Shown piece by piece: positions 1 to 11,341 of a stretch of 64,000 bases of DNA (the first letter of the stretch is position 1; the number at the start of each line of letters is the position of its first letter). The notes beneath the pieces are model-generated. The model searched no databases. It was given only the letters and a program-made list of their open reading frames with translations, and had not been told where the DNA came from. The translations under genes were made by a program, and so were the position numbers. The DNA comes from Dryas octopetala (Eukaryota > Streptophyta > Magnoliopsida > Rosales > Rosaceae), in the NCBI GenBank assembly GCA_963921425.1, contig OY992832.1, positions 30,717,489-30,781,488 of the forward strand. The letters are read 5' to 3'.

Positions 1-119
1 TCATTTTCATCCTCCACGAAGGCTGAATCAGCATCTAGATCATATACTTGAAGTTGTTGCATCATCTTACGAATTTTTGCATCAACAACCTCCTCAATAG
101 AAATAGGCTCAGCATTCAT
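1..119 (-). CDS. Partial ORF running off the left edge, unrecognised
   Basis: A minus-strand frame opens at an ATG at 117-119 and stays open to the window edge (39 codons). The frame is also open upstream of this ATG back to a stop near position 170. The peptide starts MNAEPISIEEVVDAKIRK and is charged and helix-forming, with no motif I can name. It could be the first exon of a host gene or part of a retroelement gag. The flank is repeat-rich and the frame is short, so it may also be chance. Confidence 0.25.
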   Translation of the reverse strand, partial: MNAEPISIEEVVDAKIRKMMQQLQVYDLDADSAFVEDEN

Positions 120-295
120 TTTAGGTGTGACAATATGCTTAACACTAGAAATAGCTCGATTCAATCTCTAGGAGTACACTCACAAGTGAATAGTTTTCTG
201 AAGTAATTAGGGAAACCCTCTAAATATGAAGCTTAATTTAAACCCTAAACTTTGGTGAACTCCATGCAGTCAGAGAAAAATGACTGTGGGCCAAT

Positions 296-705
296 CACAA
301 CAATATACCAAACCAAGAATTAAACACAATGGAGTGATTCGTAGACCAACCGATCAATTGATAGAACAACCGATCAATTCGTAGACCAACCGATCAATTG
401 GTAGAACAACCAATCAATCAACGAAAAAAAAAATCTCCACTTATTACTAGAATTTTATTCCAACCAAATGGTGTTTTACTTGCTTAATATCTAAACTATA
501 TATATATAAAGATAGTTGACTGTGACTCGGGGAGTCACAACAATGTACCAAACTATGAAAAAAACCACAACACACCAACTCGTAGACCAGTCAATTGATT
601 GGTAGACTTAGTAGTTGATCAATGAAAAAAAATCTCTGCTTCGTACCCTAATTTTGCCCCAATCGAATTGTGTCTCACTTGCTTAGTTTCTAAACTAAGA
701 AAAAA
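296..705. repeat. Diverged direct duplication, about 240-bp offset
   Basis: Two stretches, starting near 296 and near 537, share the same word order. Each has a cacaacaat(a/g)taccaaac block, then a cgtagacca block, then aaaaaaatctc, then a cttgcttag/aatntctaaact block. The copies are diverged and have gaps. The unit is unidentified. Confidence 0.5.
340..419. repeat. 20-bp tandem repeat, four copies
   Basis: Four consecutive 20-bp units read cgtagaccaaccgatcaatt or close variants, alternating cgtagacc and g(a/g)tagaac starts. The array lies in the first copy of the larger duplication. No function is evident. Confidence 0.75.
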
Positions 706-824
706 ATAACTTTAAGCATATATTTAACCCTATAGTCAAGGTTTAAGTTTGAATCCACTGACAGCTATTGGATAGTTTAGTTGGAAGGGCTGTAAAATTG
801 CCCACTCTACACCTATGTTCGATC

Positions 825-1104
825 TAATATAAATTGTAATCCTCTTTGGTACAGAGGGTTCTGTATTGCATTCATTATATAGTAAAATCATACAAGAAAC
901 CTAACTAAGGTACAAGACATCCTTTATACGGAGGATAAGTGATACATAAAGAGATAATAGCAAAGCAATCATTATCTAATAGAATCTGATGATGATCCAG
1001 TAGATGGATAAGGCCCAGGAGATAAAGACATAGCCTTTGGATGAATTGGGGACTCTTAAGGCTCTGGCGTTGGATAGACATTGGCTGAGGATAATTGTTT
1101 ATCA
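825..1104 (-). repeat. 3' LTR of the minus-strand Copia element
   Basis: 280 bp, matching 5634-5913 with three substitutions. On the minus strand it begins TGATAAACAA and ends TTTATATTA. The purine-rich stretch next to it (minus strand gcttgcgggggca, at about 1105-1117) is the polypurine tract. Confidence 0.96.
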
Positions 1105-4100
1105 TGCCCCCGCAAGCTGAACGGAGGAAGGAGCACCGGAAGCTTGGAAGTAAGATCGTGAAAACGAGAAGAAGGCAACCCTTTGGTCATGATGTTGGCA
1201 ATTTGATCATGAGAAGAAATGAACTTGACAGCGATTTCATTACGAACCACTTTCTCACGAATATAATGATAATCCACCTCCACATGTCTAGTGCGCGCGA
1301 GAATGGAAAATAGGATTAGAAGCAAGAGAGATAGCACTTACGTTGTCACACCATAAGGAAGGCTTGGACAAAGGAAGATGAAGATCTTTGAACAAATGAC
1401 GAAGCCAAGAGATAGATGCAGCAGTATAGGCGAGTTGTCTATACTCTGCCTCCGTGCTGGAACGAGAAACACCACGTTGTTTCTTAGACTGCCAGGCAAT
1501 TAAATTAGAACTCAAATACAAGCAATATCCACCAGTAGACACCCGATCATCTGGATCACTCGCGTAATCCGCATCACAAAACCCATTAATGTGCAAGGAT
1601 CCAGGAGTGTAAAGAATGCCATGAGTAAGAGTACCCTTCACATACCGAAGAATGCGTTTAACTGCAGCCCAATGAGTGGTAGTTGGTGCATGTAAAAACT
1701 GACATACTTGATTAACAGCAAACGTTATATCTGGGCGAGTAATGGTAAGATACTGAAGAGCACCCACGGCACTCCGATAAGGAAAAGGATCAGGCAAGGG
1801 AGCACCATCAAGCAGACTAAGACGATGAGAAGTACAAGGAGTAGAAACCGGCTTGGCTTGAAGCATGTCATGTTTGATGAGCAAGTCACGAACATACTTT
1901 TCCTGATTCAAAAACATTCCTGCAGGCGAGCGGGTAATGGCAACACCCAAAAAATAATGAACATTGCCAAGATCTTTCATAGAGAAAAGGCGAGCAAGCT
2001 CAGTAATCAAAAAATTAATAGTAGCAATGCTAGTTCCAGTAATGAGAATATCATCCACATAAATAAGCAAATAGACCACAATAGAACCATGGTGATATGT
2101 GAAGAGAGATGGGTCAGCAGAGGAAGGCCGAAATCCCAATTCTTCCAAATAAGTGGAGAAGCAAGAAAACTAGGCTCGAGGTGCCTGTTTAAGACCATAA
2201 AGAGAACGTTGAAGCTTACAAACATAATGGGGGTAAGTAGAGTCCTCAAAACCACGAGGTTGCTTCATATAAACATTTTCAGAAATGTGACCATGTAAAA
2301 ACGCATTTTGAACATCTAACTGCTTAATTGGCCAATTAAAAGTAACTGCAAGAGCCAAAATCAACCGAACAGTAGTGTGCTTAACCACGGGACTAAAAGT
2401 CTCACCATAATCAATACCTTCCTGCTGATGAAACCCATTGGCTACCAAACGAGCTTTATAACGCTCAATGGAACCGTCCGATTTTCGCTTGATGCGAAAA
2501 ACCCATTTATTTGGAAGCAAATTAATATTGGGCGGAGGAGGTACCAAAATCCAAGTACCGGCCTGTTGTAAAGCAGCAAATTCAACCCGCATGGCCTACC
2601 GCCAAGCCTCATGTTTGTTGGCCTGCAAAAAAGAACTAGATTCCACATCAATAAGAGAAGATAAAGATGTTGATGCCCACTTAGGATTAGGCTTGACAAT
2701 CCCATCCTTACCACGAGTTTGCATGGAGTGAGTGTTGGTGATTAATGATGAACCAATACCAGGTTGTGAATTAGACAAGGAAAGAGAGAGTGGTGGTGCC
2801 ACTGCCGGACTAGAAACAACAGAAGCCTGAGGGGTGTCAGTCACGAGCTCCCCACTCTCACTTGCGGAAGTAGAAACAGCAACACTGGGAGTGCCGGCCG
2901 AAGAGGAACTAGGCAAGGGACTAGGAGCATCATGAACCGGACGCACAGACTCGGAAGAAGGAGAAGAGAGTGCAGGCGTTGATGAAATCCTGATAGATTT
3001 CGTAGTGGAATGATCAACACACGGAGAAGAAGGGACAGGTGGGGGAGCCGCGACTAATGGAAGAGTAGAGGGCAAAGACACCACCTGTTCAGAAAGAGAA
3101 AAACAAAGAGAATTCGTAGATGGAGAAGACAACAATGTAAAAGGAAAAAGAGACTCATTAAACTGAACATGACGAGACAAATAAACTCGACCCGTGGCAT
3201 AATCAAGACAACGATATCCTTTATAATTTAAGGAATAGCCGAGAAAGATACATTGTTTGGATCGGAAGGCAAATTTATGAGGATTATAGGGACGTAAATA
3301 TGGATAACAAGCACAGCCAAACACCTTAAACATCGAATAATCAGGTTTTCTTTTAAATAATAGTTGGTAAGGAGACATCTTTTTAAGACGATAGGAAGGC
3401 ATGCGATTAATAAGAAAAGTAGCAGTGTGCAAAGCATCCACCCAATAAGGTAATGGCATATGAGCATGAGCAAGAAGAGTTAAAGTAGTATCTATAAGAT
3501 GGCGATGTTTTCGTTCAGCGACACCATTTTGTTCAGGATGGTGTGGACAAGTTATTTTATGAAAAATACCATTATCCTGTAAAATAGTTTGAAAACGAGT
3601 ACTGAGATACTCACCACCACCATCACTTTGCAATTGTTTAATGGAAAAAGAAAATTGAGTGGAGACATATTTAAGGAAACGACAAAAAACATCATAAACA
3701 TCACATTTTCTGCGTAAAGGAAACACTCAGGTATACTTGGTAAAGTGATCAACAAAATTAACAAAATAGCGAAACCCATCATGTGATAAAATTGAAGATG
3801 TCCATACATCCGAATGCACTAACTCAAAAGGACTACTAGCAACAAAATCCGAAACACCAAAAGGTAACTTAGTAGATTTGCCTAACGGACAAGAACCACA
3901 AAAAGACTTGTCTTTTATTGAAAAACCGAGATCGAAACGTAAAATATTCAAAACAGCAGAAGATGGATGTCCTAAACGCGCATGCCATTGATGCACATCA
4001 GCTTTATTGGAATGATAAACTTTGAGACTGGAATCGGAGCGAGGAAGAACAATGGGATAGAGCCCATCTTTACTCGTGCCGTGGAAAAGGATCTTCCCTG

Positions 4101-5567
4101 AAGTTCGATCCTTCAAACAAAAAGAATCAGGAGAAAGCAAAATGTTACAATTATTATCTTTAAGAAAATGATGAACATAATGAATATTGGCGGAAGCATG
4201 AGGAGAATAAAGAAGAGGAGAAAGAGAATAAAACTTAGAATCATGAATAAAATTTTTAAAACCAGTTTTGTGAATGTTCAAACCTGAACCGGTAATCACA
4301 CCACCAGTATCCCCTTGAAAATCTCGTGGATGTTGAAGATTATCAAGCGTATGTGTAATATGAGCATTAGCACCTGTATCAAGCAACCAGTGATTTGGAT
4401 CATGTCCACCGTGTGAAGTGGCAGCCATGGCAGAGAGTTTACTTGCTGGCACTCGACCTTCATAAGCATGATTCATACGTTGGTAGCAATCAATAGCAGA
4501 ATGATTTGTTCTGCCGCAGATTTGACACTGAACACGCCCAGTGGAATTGTTTGTGGCTGTGTGATTGCTATTTGAAAAACCAGAAGAAGAGGAACTCGAT
4601 GGAGCTGGACCAAGAATAGAAGCATTTCGATTAGTTATTGAATTACCAACAGAACCAGCAGCAAACATACCAGGAGTAAAACGCCTATGAGGTGAATATG
4701 GATTAGTAGCAGGGCCGTGAGCAAATGCATGTGGAGACTCATGGAAACGAGACCCCTGGTGGTTGTGAGCCTGGTAATTAAAAGAACCTCGACCACCACG
4801 GCCTCCACGACCTCTGCCACGATTAGCACTCATGGCTTGTAATGGCGGTTCAGAATCATGTCCCAAGAGCCCTTGGTTACGATATTGTCGTTCAGCAGTC
4901 AAAAGCAGAGATTCAAGACCGTCAAGCGAGATCAAACTATCACGAGCTTGTGCAGAACTCACTGTGTTGTCATATAACGGACCAACACCGTCCATGATAA
5001 TAGAAACCAACTCATTTTCAGGAACACGGTGTCCTGCCACAGATAAGAGATCGGAAAGACGATTAATTTTCTCAAAAAATGTAGAAATAGAAGCATCACC
5101 TCGTGTAGTACGCAATAATTCATTACGTAACGCCAGAATTCGATGTTGAGATTGAGAGGCATATCGTGCCTCAAGTGCCGTCCAAGTATCATGAGCACAA
5201 GTACTCAAAGCAACTCTTCCCAGAATAGGTTCAGAGAGAGAGGTGTTGATAAAACTAAGCACAGTCTGGTCCTTTTGAATCCACTCTTCAAAGGCGGGAT
5301 TCACCACATCTTGTTCAAGAAATGCAGGGGGACATTTGCTGGAGCCATCCACAAAACTCCACAGACCTCTACTCTTAATGAGTGGAGTGACTTGAGCACG
5401 CCAGGCCAGAAATTAAGTTTAGTAAGTTTAACAGGAATGGTAGGAAAAGGAGAAGTGATAACAGTGGTGGTGGTGGTGGACATGATTGGAGGTGCAACAG
5501 GTGAAGCTGGGATAGGTATTTCATCCTGATTGGTAATAGGAGTACTGGGTTGTGAGATAGAAGCCAT
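1056..5567 (-). pseudogene. Copia gag-pol, broken by three stops and two frameshifts
   Basis: The frame starts at the ATG at 5565-5567 and reads gag, then a CCHC knuckle (CQICGRTNHSAIDC, about 4497-4538), protease (LLDTGANAHIT, about 4350-4385), the GAG-pre-integrase motif (HQWHARLGH), integrase core, reverse transcriptase (YVDDILIT, about 2040-2065) and RNase H (STEAEYRQL). A frameshift near 5410 splits gag. In-frame stops lie at 3727-3729 (TGA where Trp is expected), 2596-2598 (TAG where Gln is expected) and 2170-2172 (TAG where Trp is expected in APRAW). A GC-repeat expansion near 1295-1300 shifts the frame in late RNase H. The last frame runs on into the 3' LTR. It cannot make a full polyprotein. 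Confidence 0.95.
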
Positions 5568-5620
5568 GAAAAATAGAAAAAGAAAATAACCAGAGTATAA
5601 GGAAGTCGTGTGACTTTTAT

Positions 5621-5633
5621 GGCTCTGATACCA
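5621..5633 (-). other. Primer-binding site, initiator tRNA-Met type
   Basis: The minus strand reads TGGTATCAGAGCC immediately inside the 5' LTR. This is the standard plant Copia site complementary to the 3' end of initiator methionine tRNA. Confidence 0.95.
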
Positions 5634-5913
5634 TAATATAAATTGTAATCCTCTTTGGTACAGAGGGTTCTGTATTGCATTCATTATATAGTAAAATCAT
5701 ACAAGAAACCTAACTAAGATACAAGACATCCTTTATACGGAGGATAAGTGATACATAAAGAGATAATAGCAAAGCAATCATTATCTAATAGAATCTGATG
5801 ATGATCCAGTAGATGGATAAGGCCCAGGAGATAAAGACATAGCCGTTGGATGAATTGGGGACTCTTGAGGCTCTGGCGTTGGATAGACATTGGCTGAGGA
5901 TAATTGTTTATCA
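5634..5913 (-). repeat. 5' LTR of the minus-strand Copia element
   Basis: 280 bp, directly abutting the primer-binding site and followed by the CGATC target duplication at 5914-5918. It would hold the element's promoter. Confidence 0.96.
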
Positions 5914-5918
5914 CGATC

Positions 5919-6526
5919 TCCCCTCCTCCCAAATCAAAAAAATACAAAATACAAAATTTGAATTCAATCTCCACCAATAAGGTTTGACTAAAAAATTTAT
6001 TCATGTTCGTCTAATTTTTTATTTACTATTAAACACAAGTGAGCGTTATATTTTGAAGCATAAATGATTGAAGCCAATCGATAATTAGCTTTACATATGG
6101 CAAGGATTAGGAATTGGGAGAATGGGAGGTCTAAGACTCTGAGGTTAAGAGGTAATCGCAATATGTGGCTAAATTCGTAGGCCCAAGTAGAGGGAAATGG
6201 GAACGGCCTTTTGAAAAGTGGGATTCATTTGGCAACTAGTCAACTAGAAAGGCAAAAGCGCATATCTCACAGAATATGCCACTTCAACGAAAAGCATCAA
6301 AGATATGGTATCGTGGTTCACCAAAAGAAAAAGACACGACTTACTCAAATAAAAAAACACCAAAAGATATGGTATCGTGGGCCACCCTTGTTAACTCATG
6401 ACAATTCTTTTTTTGGCCAATAACTCATGACAAGTTTAAATTACAAAAAACCACAAAAATTGCAAGTTTCACTCACAAACTCACTAAAAAAATCTATATA
6501 AACTTAATTCTTAACTCTCTATTTAC
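5919..6526. other. Non-coding, no gene seen
   Basis: AT-rich sequence with short direct repeats, for example aaagatatggtatcgtgg at about 6299 and 6363. No coding potential or RNA gene is recognisable. Confidence 0.6.
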
Positions 6527-6532
6527 ACTTAG

Positions 6533-6954
6533 GAGGGTGTAGTGTATATAGATTTATAAAGATTTTTGTAGACTTTTTTTAAGTGGACTTTTGTAGAATT
6601 TACAGATTTTCACTGAGTTTTATAGAGTCTATAGAAATCCTTAGAAATCTGCAAGAAAGAGGTCGAATTTATAATGATTTTGAAATACACATAAAAGTCT
6701 TTCAAAGTCTATTAAAATCCATCATTAAATGAATTCCATAAAAGTCAATGACTTTTTAAATACACATAGATTTTTACAGATTTTTTAAAAGTCTTAATTG
6801 AATACCACATGACTTTTATTGACTCCTTAAAATTTGTAATTGAATACATATAGATTTTTACGTACTTTTTAAAAATCTTTAAAAGCCTTAATTGAATACT
6901 ACATGACTTTTAAACTTCACAAAAGTCTTTTAAAATCTATATACAATACACCCC
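6533..6954. mobile_element. MITE with imperfect terminal inverted repeats
   Basis: About 422 bp. The left end reads gagggtgtagtgtatatag and the right end, on the opposite strand, ggggtgtattgtatatag; the match continues imperfectly for about 35 bp. The direct repeat acttag flanks it at 6527-6532 and 6955-6960. An uninterrupted copy of the same flank at about 7025-7045 has acttag once, supporting target-site duplication. There is no coding capacity. The superfamily is not certain from the ends. Confidence 0.8.
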
Positions 6955-7100
6955 ACTTAGATCTTTTCCAAAATCCCCTAGTGAAAATATATAGACCCAT
7001 TTATGATTTTTTTTTTTTAATTTCTAACTCCCTATTTACACTTAGATCTTTTCCAAAATCCCTAGTGAAAATACATAGACCGAATTATGATTTTTTTAAT
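6955..7100. repeat. Short tandem duplication that includes the MITE target site
   Basis: The block ctatttacacttagatctt, followed by ttccaaaatcc, ctagtgaaaata and atagacc, occurs twice. One copy is split by the MITE (6513-6532 plus 6955-7018) and the other is intact at about 7020-7100. Confidence 0.8.
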
Positions 7101-7131
7101 TATTTTAAAAATTATTTTATCCACTCACACT

Positions 7132-7151
7132 CACACACACACACACACACA

Positions 7152-7188
<37 letters not shown>
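7132..7188. repeat. Compound microsatellite (AC)n(TC)n
   Basis: About 11 AC units run directly into about 18 TC units without interruption. Confidence 0.97.
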
Positions 7189-7193
<5 letters not shown>

Positions 7194-9900
7194 AATTATT
7201 TTAAAATGATTTTTAAAAATCAATTACTAAAACTGAGTCGATCACTATAACTGAATCGATCACAGAATTCATTTTCAGTTAATCGAAATTTGAAACTAAA
7301 ATTGGATCGATTCAGTTACAGTGAATCGAAATTGAAAGTGACTGTAATTATTTTTTTTTTTGTAATGGTTTTTTTGGTGTAATTGTCTTTTAATTGTAAA
7401 TATTTTTTAATGTAATTTTTTTAACTGTAATTGTTTTGTATTGCATTTTTTTTTTATAGAATTTAGAATTAAATACCAAATATCAATAGTTTTTCAACAA
7501 AACAGCATATATGACACTAATTTTTTTTAGTTTAGGTACTAACCTAGGGCAAGACATTTTAGATTAGGTCATAAATATGTACTAAAGGTGAATTTTTTGA
7601 CACTGAGCGCTCGACAAAAGGTGGTTTTCCGTTAGTTTTTTTTTTTTTTTTTTTTTTTTCGGTTTGTTATATAGTTATGACTGTCGAACAGTCACAGTTG
7701 TGACTATTTAAAATTTATAAAAATTTAAAGTTTATAAAGGTTTAATGCTATTGATTTAGGCTTGGGGATGAAGTCCTACAATTTAAAGACTAAACATTAA
7801 AGTTTAAAGCTCGCAAACACTGAAAAGAGAACAAATCAGTAAAAAAGTTGTGACTGTGACTGAACAGTCACAGTCCGTCGGCATAGGCTAGTGAGGTGGG
7901 GTAGTGAGGGGGGGGGGGGGTGAGGATCGGGATGGAGGCTTATTCCCCTTTTTTTTTTTTCTTCTTCTTTCGGCTGTTTTTAGTTTTTTTTACTTTTAGT
8001 TTGTTTTTAATTTTTTTTCTAATTTATTTTTCTTCTTTTAGGGTTTTTTTCTTGTTTTTTTGTTTTTCTTCTTTTAGTTTTATTTATTTGATTTTAATAA
8101 TGAGAAACGTGATCAATTTTTAACGTAAAATATAACAAACTTGACAGAATAATCTCATTTGACGCTTAAGTGAATTTTTAATCCTAACAAATGCATTTTT
8201 GAAAGATGAATCCTGATTTAATTTCGACACATAAATTGAAATATTTTTTCTCAAATTTTCCATTTTTAAAATTTATGTAAAAATTAATGTAAACAGTACT
8301 ACTCTAAACAATTTATAAAGGAGGAGGATACTTTAAGAGGAGAGTAATAGTGATAGCTACGATTGTGACGTAGGGGATGAAGTGGCGCTTGACAAGTGCA
8401 AGTTGGATTGATTAATATTGGGCCAAGGGGACAAGCCGTCTGCACCCTGCACCGTTTGACCGTTGGCGCCTGGCGGCGTCCGTCGGTCTTGGGTCTCCAT
8501 TACTTCCTCGCCAGAAGGAATTTATTGCTATCATCCATGTTCGATGAATCTTCTTCATTGGTTATGGTATGTAACGCATTACGTATGCAAAGAACAACAT
8601 TGACAAAGACTTAATTATATATATATTATAGATATATGATTAAATTAGTCAAATTTAAAATGTCTTACGGCTCTTCTGTCATACTTTAGGACAGAGGGTT
8701 AATATTGATAGGTTTTACAATTTTTTTCTCAGGTAATATTAATCGTTCTGATTGATCATGCTAGTATTGTTATGTGTATACACATTTCACAGAAATGTTC
8801 TACAGATCTTTGACAAAACATTAGGAATTCATGATATCAAATTAACAATTTTTTGTAAGCAAACTTCATAACATTAATAGAAGGACAGATGATGTTAATA
8901 TTAATGAATTATTATTGATATCAAAGAAAAAATTTCAAGTTTGGAAGGCAAATTTTTTCTTGGGCAGAGAACTTATAATTCTGATGATTAGCACAAGAGG
9001 AATTATTATCCTAATTCTATAAATCTCAACTGATGAGGTAATATTTTATTTTGAAAAATACTTAATGTCTTAATCATTTTTTCCCAACTTAATTTTGTGG
9101 CATAAATTTATTTGAAAGTGTTTATCTTTTTTTCTTAACTTTTTTTAACAAAGTTCAATATATCAATACCATGTAATTTGAGAATAGTTTGAAGGAAAAG
9201 TTTGCCCAAATAGCATAGTTACGGGGCCCACTATGGATAATATCATTTACAACATTAGTTGGTGACTAAAAGTCTAAAACTAGAGAAGATAAGTATGATT
9301 TTGCTCTCAAGATCATTATACTTGTATTAATTTGTTCTTCAGACTTTTAATTTAGAAAATTAAGATACTTGACTTTTTAATTTTGTCAATCGAGATAATT
9401 TCGTCAATTTATTTGGTAAATTAATACAAGTAATGAGTACGTAATTACTATTTTTTCTCAGTAAAAATCTTTTATAATGAGCATTTGACTTTGTGTAACG
9501 GAGCTTTGAATGAAAAACGAGTAAATTGATGAAATTATCTTAATTGACAAATTTAAAAAAATAAGTACTTTTTTCAAATTGAAAATCTGGGGCAAATTGA
9601 TACAAATGCATTTGTTTGAAGAACAAAATGACATTTATCTCAAATTAAAATAAAATTAATTTTCTCCATACGGTTGTTTATAGGGTCAATTTGATATTGA
9701 GTTTTTGTTTTTTGTGTTCAAGATTTTTTAGTTTTTAACCATAAAAATTGTTTTTGTTAACCGAAAGAAGAAAGACTATACTCGACCAAAAAAGAAAAGA
9801 AAAGAAGAAGAAGCGACCAGAGAAGATTAGAATATTATATGTGAGATGGTGAGCCATACAGCAATGACCAATTAGCAAACATGTTTATGACAGAGATAGT
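7189..9900. other. Long AT-rich intergenic region, no gene seen
   Basis: The region holds homopolymer runs, including T runs near 7638-7659 and a 13-base G run at 7908-7920. Short ORFs such as that at 8396-8614 have no recognisable product. The sequence just upstream of 10073 should hold the serine acetyltransferase promoter. Confidence 0.6.
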
Positions 9901-9908
9901 ACATTTCG

Positions 9909-9918
9909 CTATATAAAT
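9909..9918 (+). promoter_or_regulatory. Candidate distal TATA box of the serine acetyltransferase gene
   Basis: The sequence ctatataaat lies about 155 bp before the first ATG. A start about 30 bp downstream would give a leader that contains the A-run at 10009-10037 and the long, organelle-targeted reading frame. Confidence 0.5.
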
Positions 9919-10008
9919 TATGTACCTCCTAAAGACCAGGCCTTCTCCACGGAACATCCACACAATCCATCTACATATTTCTTGTATTTTGGTTTATCTG
10001 TCTTTCAC

Positions 10009-10037
<29 letters not shown>
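10009..10037 (+). repeat. Run of 29 adenines in the presumed 5' leader
   Basis: An uninterrupted A tract 36 bp before the long-form ATG of the serine acetyltransferase gene. It could be length-polymorphic. Confidence 0.9.
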
Positions 10038-10042
<5 letters not shown>

Positions 10043-10072
10043 TAATTTTCCCAAGAAAATCTCTCATTTTCC

Positions 10073-11257
10073 ATGAAAGTTATGGTCATAGCTCCACAGC
10101 CTCCACCCCTATATAAGGCCTCCCTATTTCTCTCAACACCAAAACTTCTCTCGCACCACTTCTCTATCCGCACAAATTTCCAATTGTTTTCACCCGGTTT
10201 CTCACTTCCCAGACTGCAAAAACTCTTCAATCCCATGGCTGCTTGCATTGACACTTCAAGAACTGCCACACCCCAAGACAAGCCACTTTCTCGGGATCCA
10301 AACAGGTCCCAAGCCGATGAAAATCATTACAAGTTTATGAAATTTTGCCGGGTCAGTTTCTCTGATCAGGTTTCTTGCATACCCATTTGCCAGAACCGCT
10401 CGAAAACCACACAAACGCGCAGAGTCGTCGATGATCTTGATCAAGATGACGATATATGGCTGAAAATGCAAGATGAAGCTCGGTCAGATATTGATCAAGA
10501 ACCCATATTGTTAAATTACTATCACAGTTCAATTTTGTCATATAATTCTCTAGAAAGCGCTTTAGCCAATCATCTTTCTATCAAATTGAGCAATTCTAGT
10601 CTTTCTTCTGGTACTCTAGTTGATATTTTCATGGGGGTGTTCACAGAGGATCAAGAACTCATGAGGGCTGTGAAGGATGATTTGAGGGCAGTGAAAGAGA
10701 GGGACCCAGCTTGCATAAGCTACGCCCACTGTTTCTTGAATTTCAAAGGCTTTCTTGCATGCCAAGCGCATAGGGTGGCACATAAGTTATGGTCTCAGGG
10801 TAGGAAGGTCTTGGCCTTGTTGATTCAGAACAGGGTGTCTGAGGTTTTTGCGGTGGATATCCATCCGGGGGCGACGATCGGACGTGGGTTATTGCTTGAT
10901 CATGCTACCGGAGTCGTGGTGGGCGAGACGGCTGTGATCGGAAACTATGTGTCAATTTTGCACAATGTGACCTTGGGAGGGACTGGTAAGGCCTCTGGGG
11001 ACAGGCACCCAAAGATTGGTGATGGGGTGCTCATAGGGGCAGGGACTTGCATTTTGGGCAACATCAAAATTGGTGATGGTGCTAAGATTGGGGCTGGTTC
11101 AGTGGTCCTAAAGGATGTGCCACCAATGACTACAGCAGTTGGAAACCCTGCTAGGTTGCTTGGAGGGAAAGAGCACCCAATTAAGCTTGACAAGATTCCT
11201 AGTTTTACTATGGACCATACCTCCCATATTTGTGAGTGGTCTGATTATGTTATTTAA
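10073..11257 (+). CDS. SERAT2: Serine O-acetyltransferase, SERAT2 type
   Basis: Catalyses serine plus acetyl-CoA to O-acetylserine, the step that feeds cysteine synthesis, and binds O-acetylserine (thiol) lyase in the cysteine synthase complex. The 394-residue frame is intact and intronless, as in SERAT2 genes. Residues 1-54 are rich in Ser, Leu, Lys and Arg and poor in acidic residues, like a plastid or mitochondrial transit peptide. Met55 starts MAACIDTSRT, the usual core start. The SATase N domain covers about 125-235 (DPACISYAHCF from residue 211). The left-handed beta-helix of hexapeptide repeats follows, with the DIHPGA motif (His264) and HNVTLGGTGK. The C-terminus EWSDYVI ends in the Ile used to dock the lyase. 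Close to Arabidopsis SERAT2;1/2;2. Which organelle is not decided by sequence. Confidence 0.97.
   Translation: MKVMVIAPQPPPLYKASLFLSTPKLLSHHFSIRTNFQLFSPGFSLPRLQKLFNPMAACIDTSRTATPQDKPLSRDPNRSQADENHYKFMKFCRVSFSDQVSCIPICQNRSKTTQTRRVVDDLDQDDDIWLKMQDEARSDIDQEPILLNYYHSSILSYNSLESALANHLSIKLSNSSLSSGTLVDIFMGVFTEDQELMRAVKDDLRAVKERDPACISYAHCFLNFKGFLACQAHRVAHKLWSQGRKVLALLIQNRVSEVFAVDIHPGATIGRGLLLDHATGVVVGETAVIGNYVSILHNVTLGGTGKASGDRHPKIGDGVLIGAGTCILGNIKIGDGAKIGAGSVVLKDVPPMTTAVGNPARLLGGKEHPIKLDKIPSFTMDHTSHICEWSDYVI
10108..10118 (+). promoter_or_regulatory. TATA-like site inside the transit-peptide coding region
   Basis: The sequence cctatataagg is followed about 25-35 bp later by a pyrimidine-rich stretch with tctcaacacc. 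A transcript starting there would have Met55 (ATG at 10235) as its first in-frame start and so lack the targeting peptide. It may also be chance. Confidence 0.4.
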
Positions 11258-11341
11258 AGGCCTATTCTCATTTTTGTTGCTGGGCTTTTTTGAATTTCAA
11301 TTAGGTACTTTTGTATTTTGGGGCTTTCTGCTTGTGCTTTA

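Larger units (their letters stand above)
825..5913 (-). mobile_element. Complete LTR retrotransposon, Ty1/Copia, defective
   Basis: A 5089-bp element on the minus strand. Identical-length 280-bp LTRs bound it, and the 5-bp direct repeat CGATC flanks it at 820-824 and 5914-5918. The primer site matches initiator tRNA-Met. The single gag-pol has the Copia order: protease, integrase, reverse transcriptase, RNase H. I count three mismatches between the LTRs (two transitions), so insertion was recent. The coding region nonetheless carries three in-frame stops and two frameshifts. Small size and short LTRs suggest the Ale/Retrofit-like end of plant Copia, but the lineage is not proven. Confidence 0.97.

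Noticed and set aside
8396..8614. 72-codon plus-strand ORF
   Set aside because: No recognisable domain, no splice context, and the AT-rich surroundings have no other coding signal.
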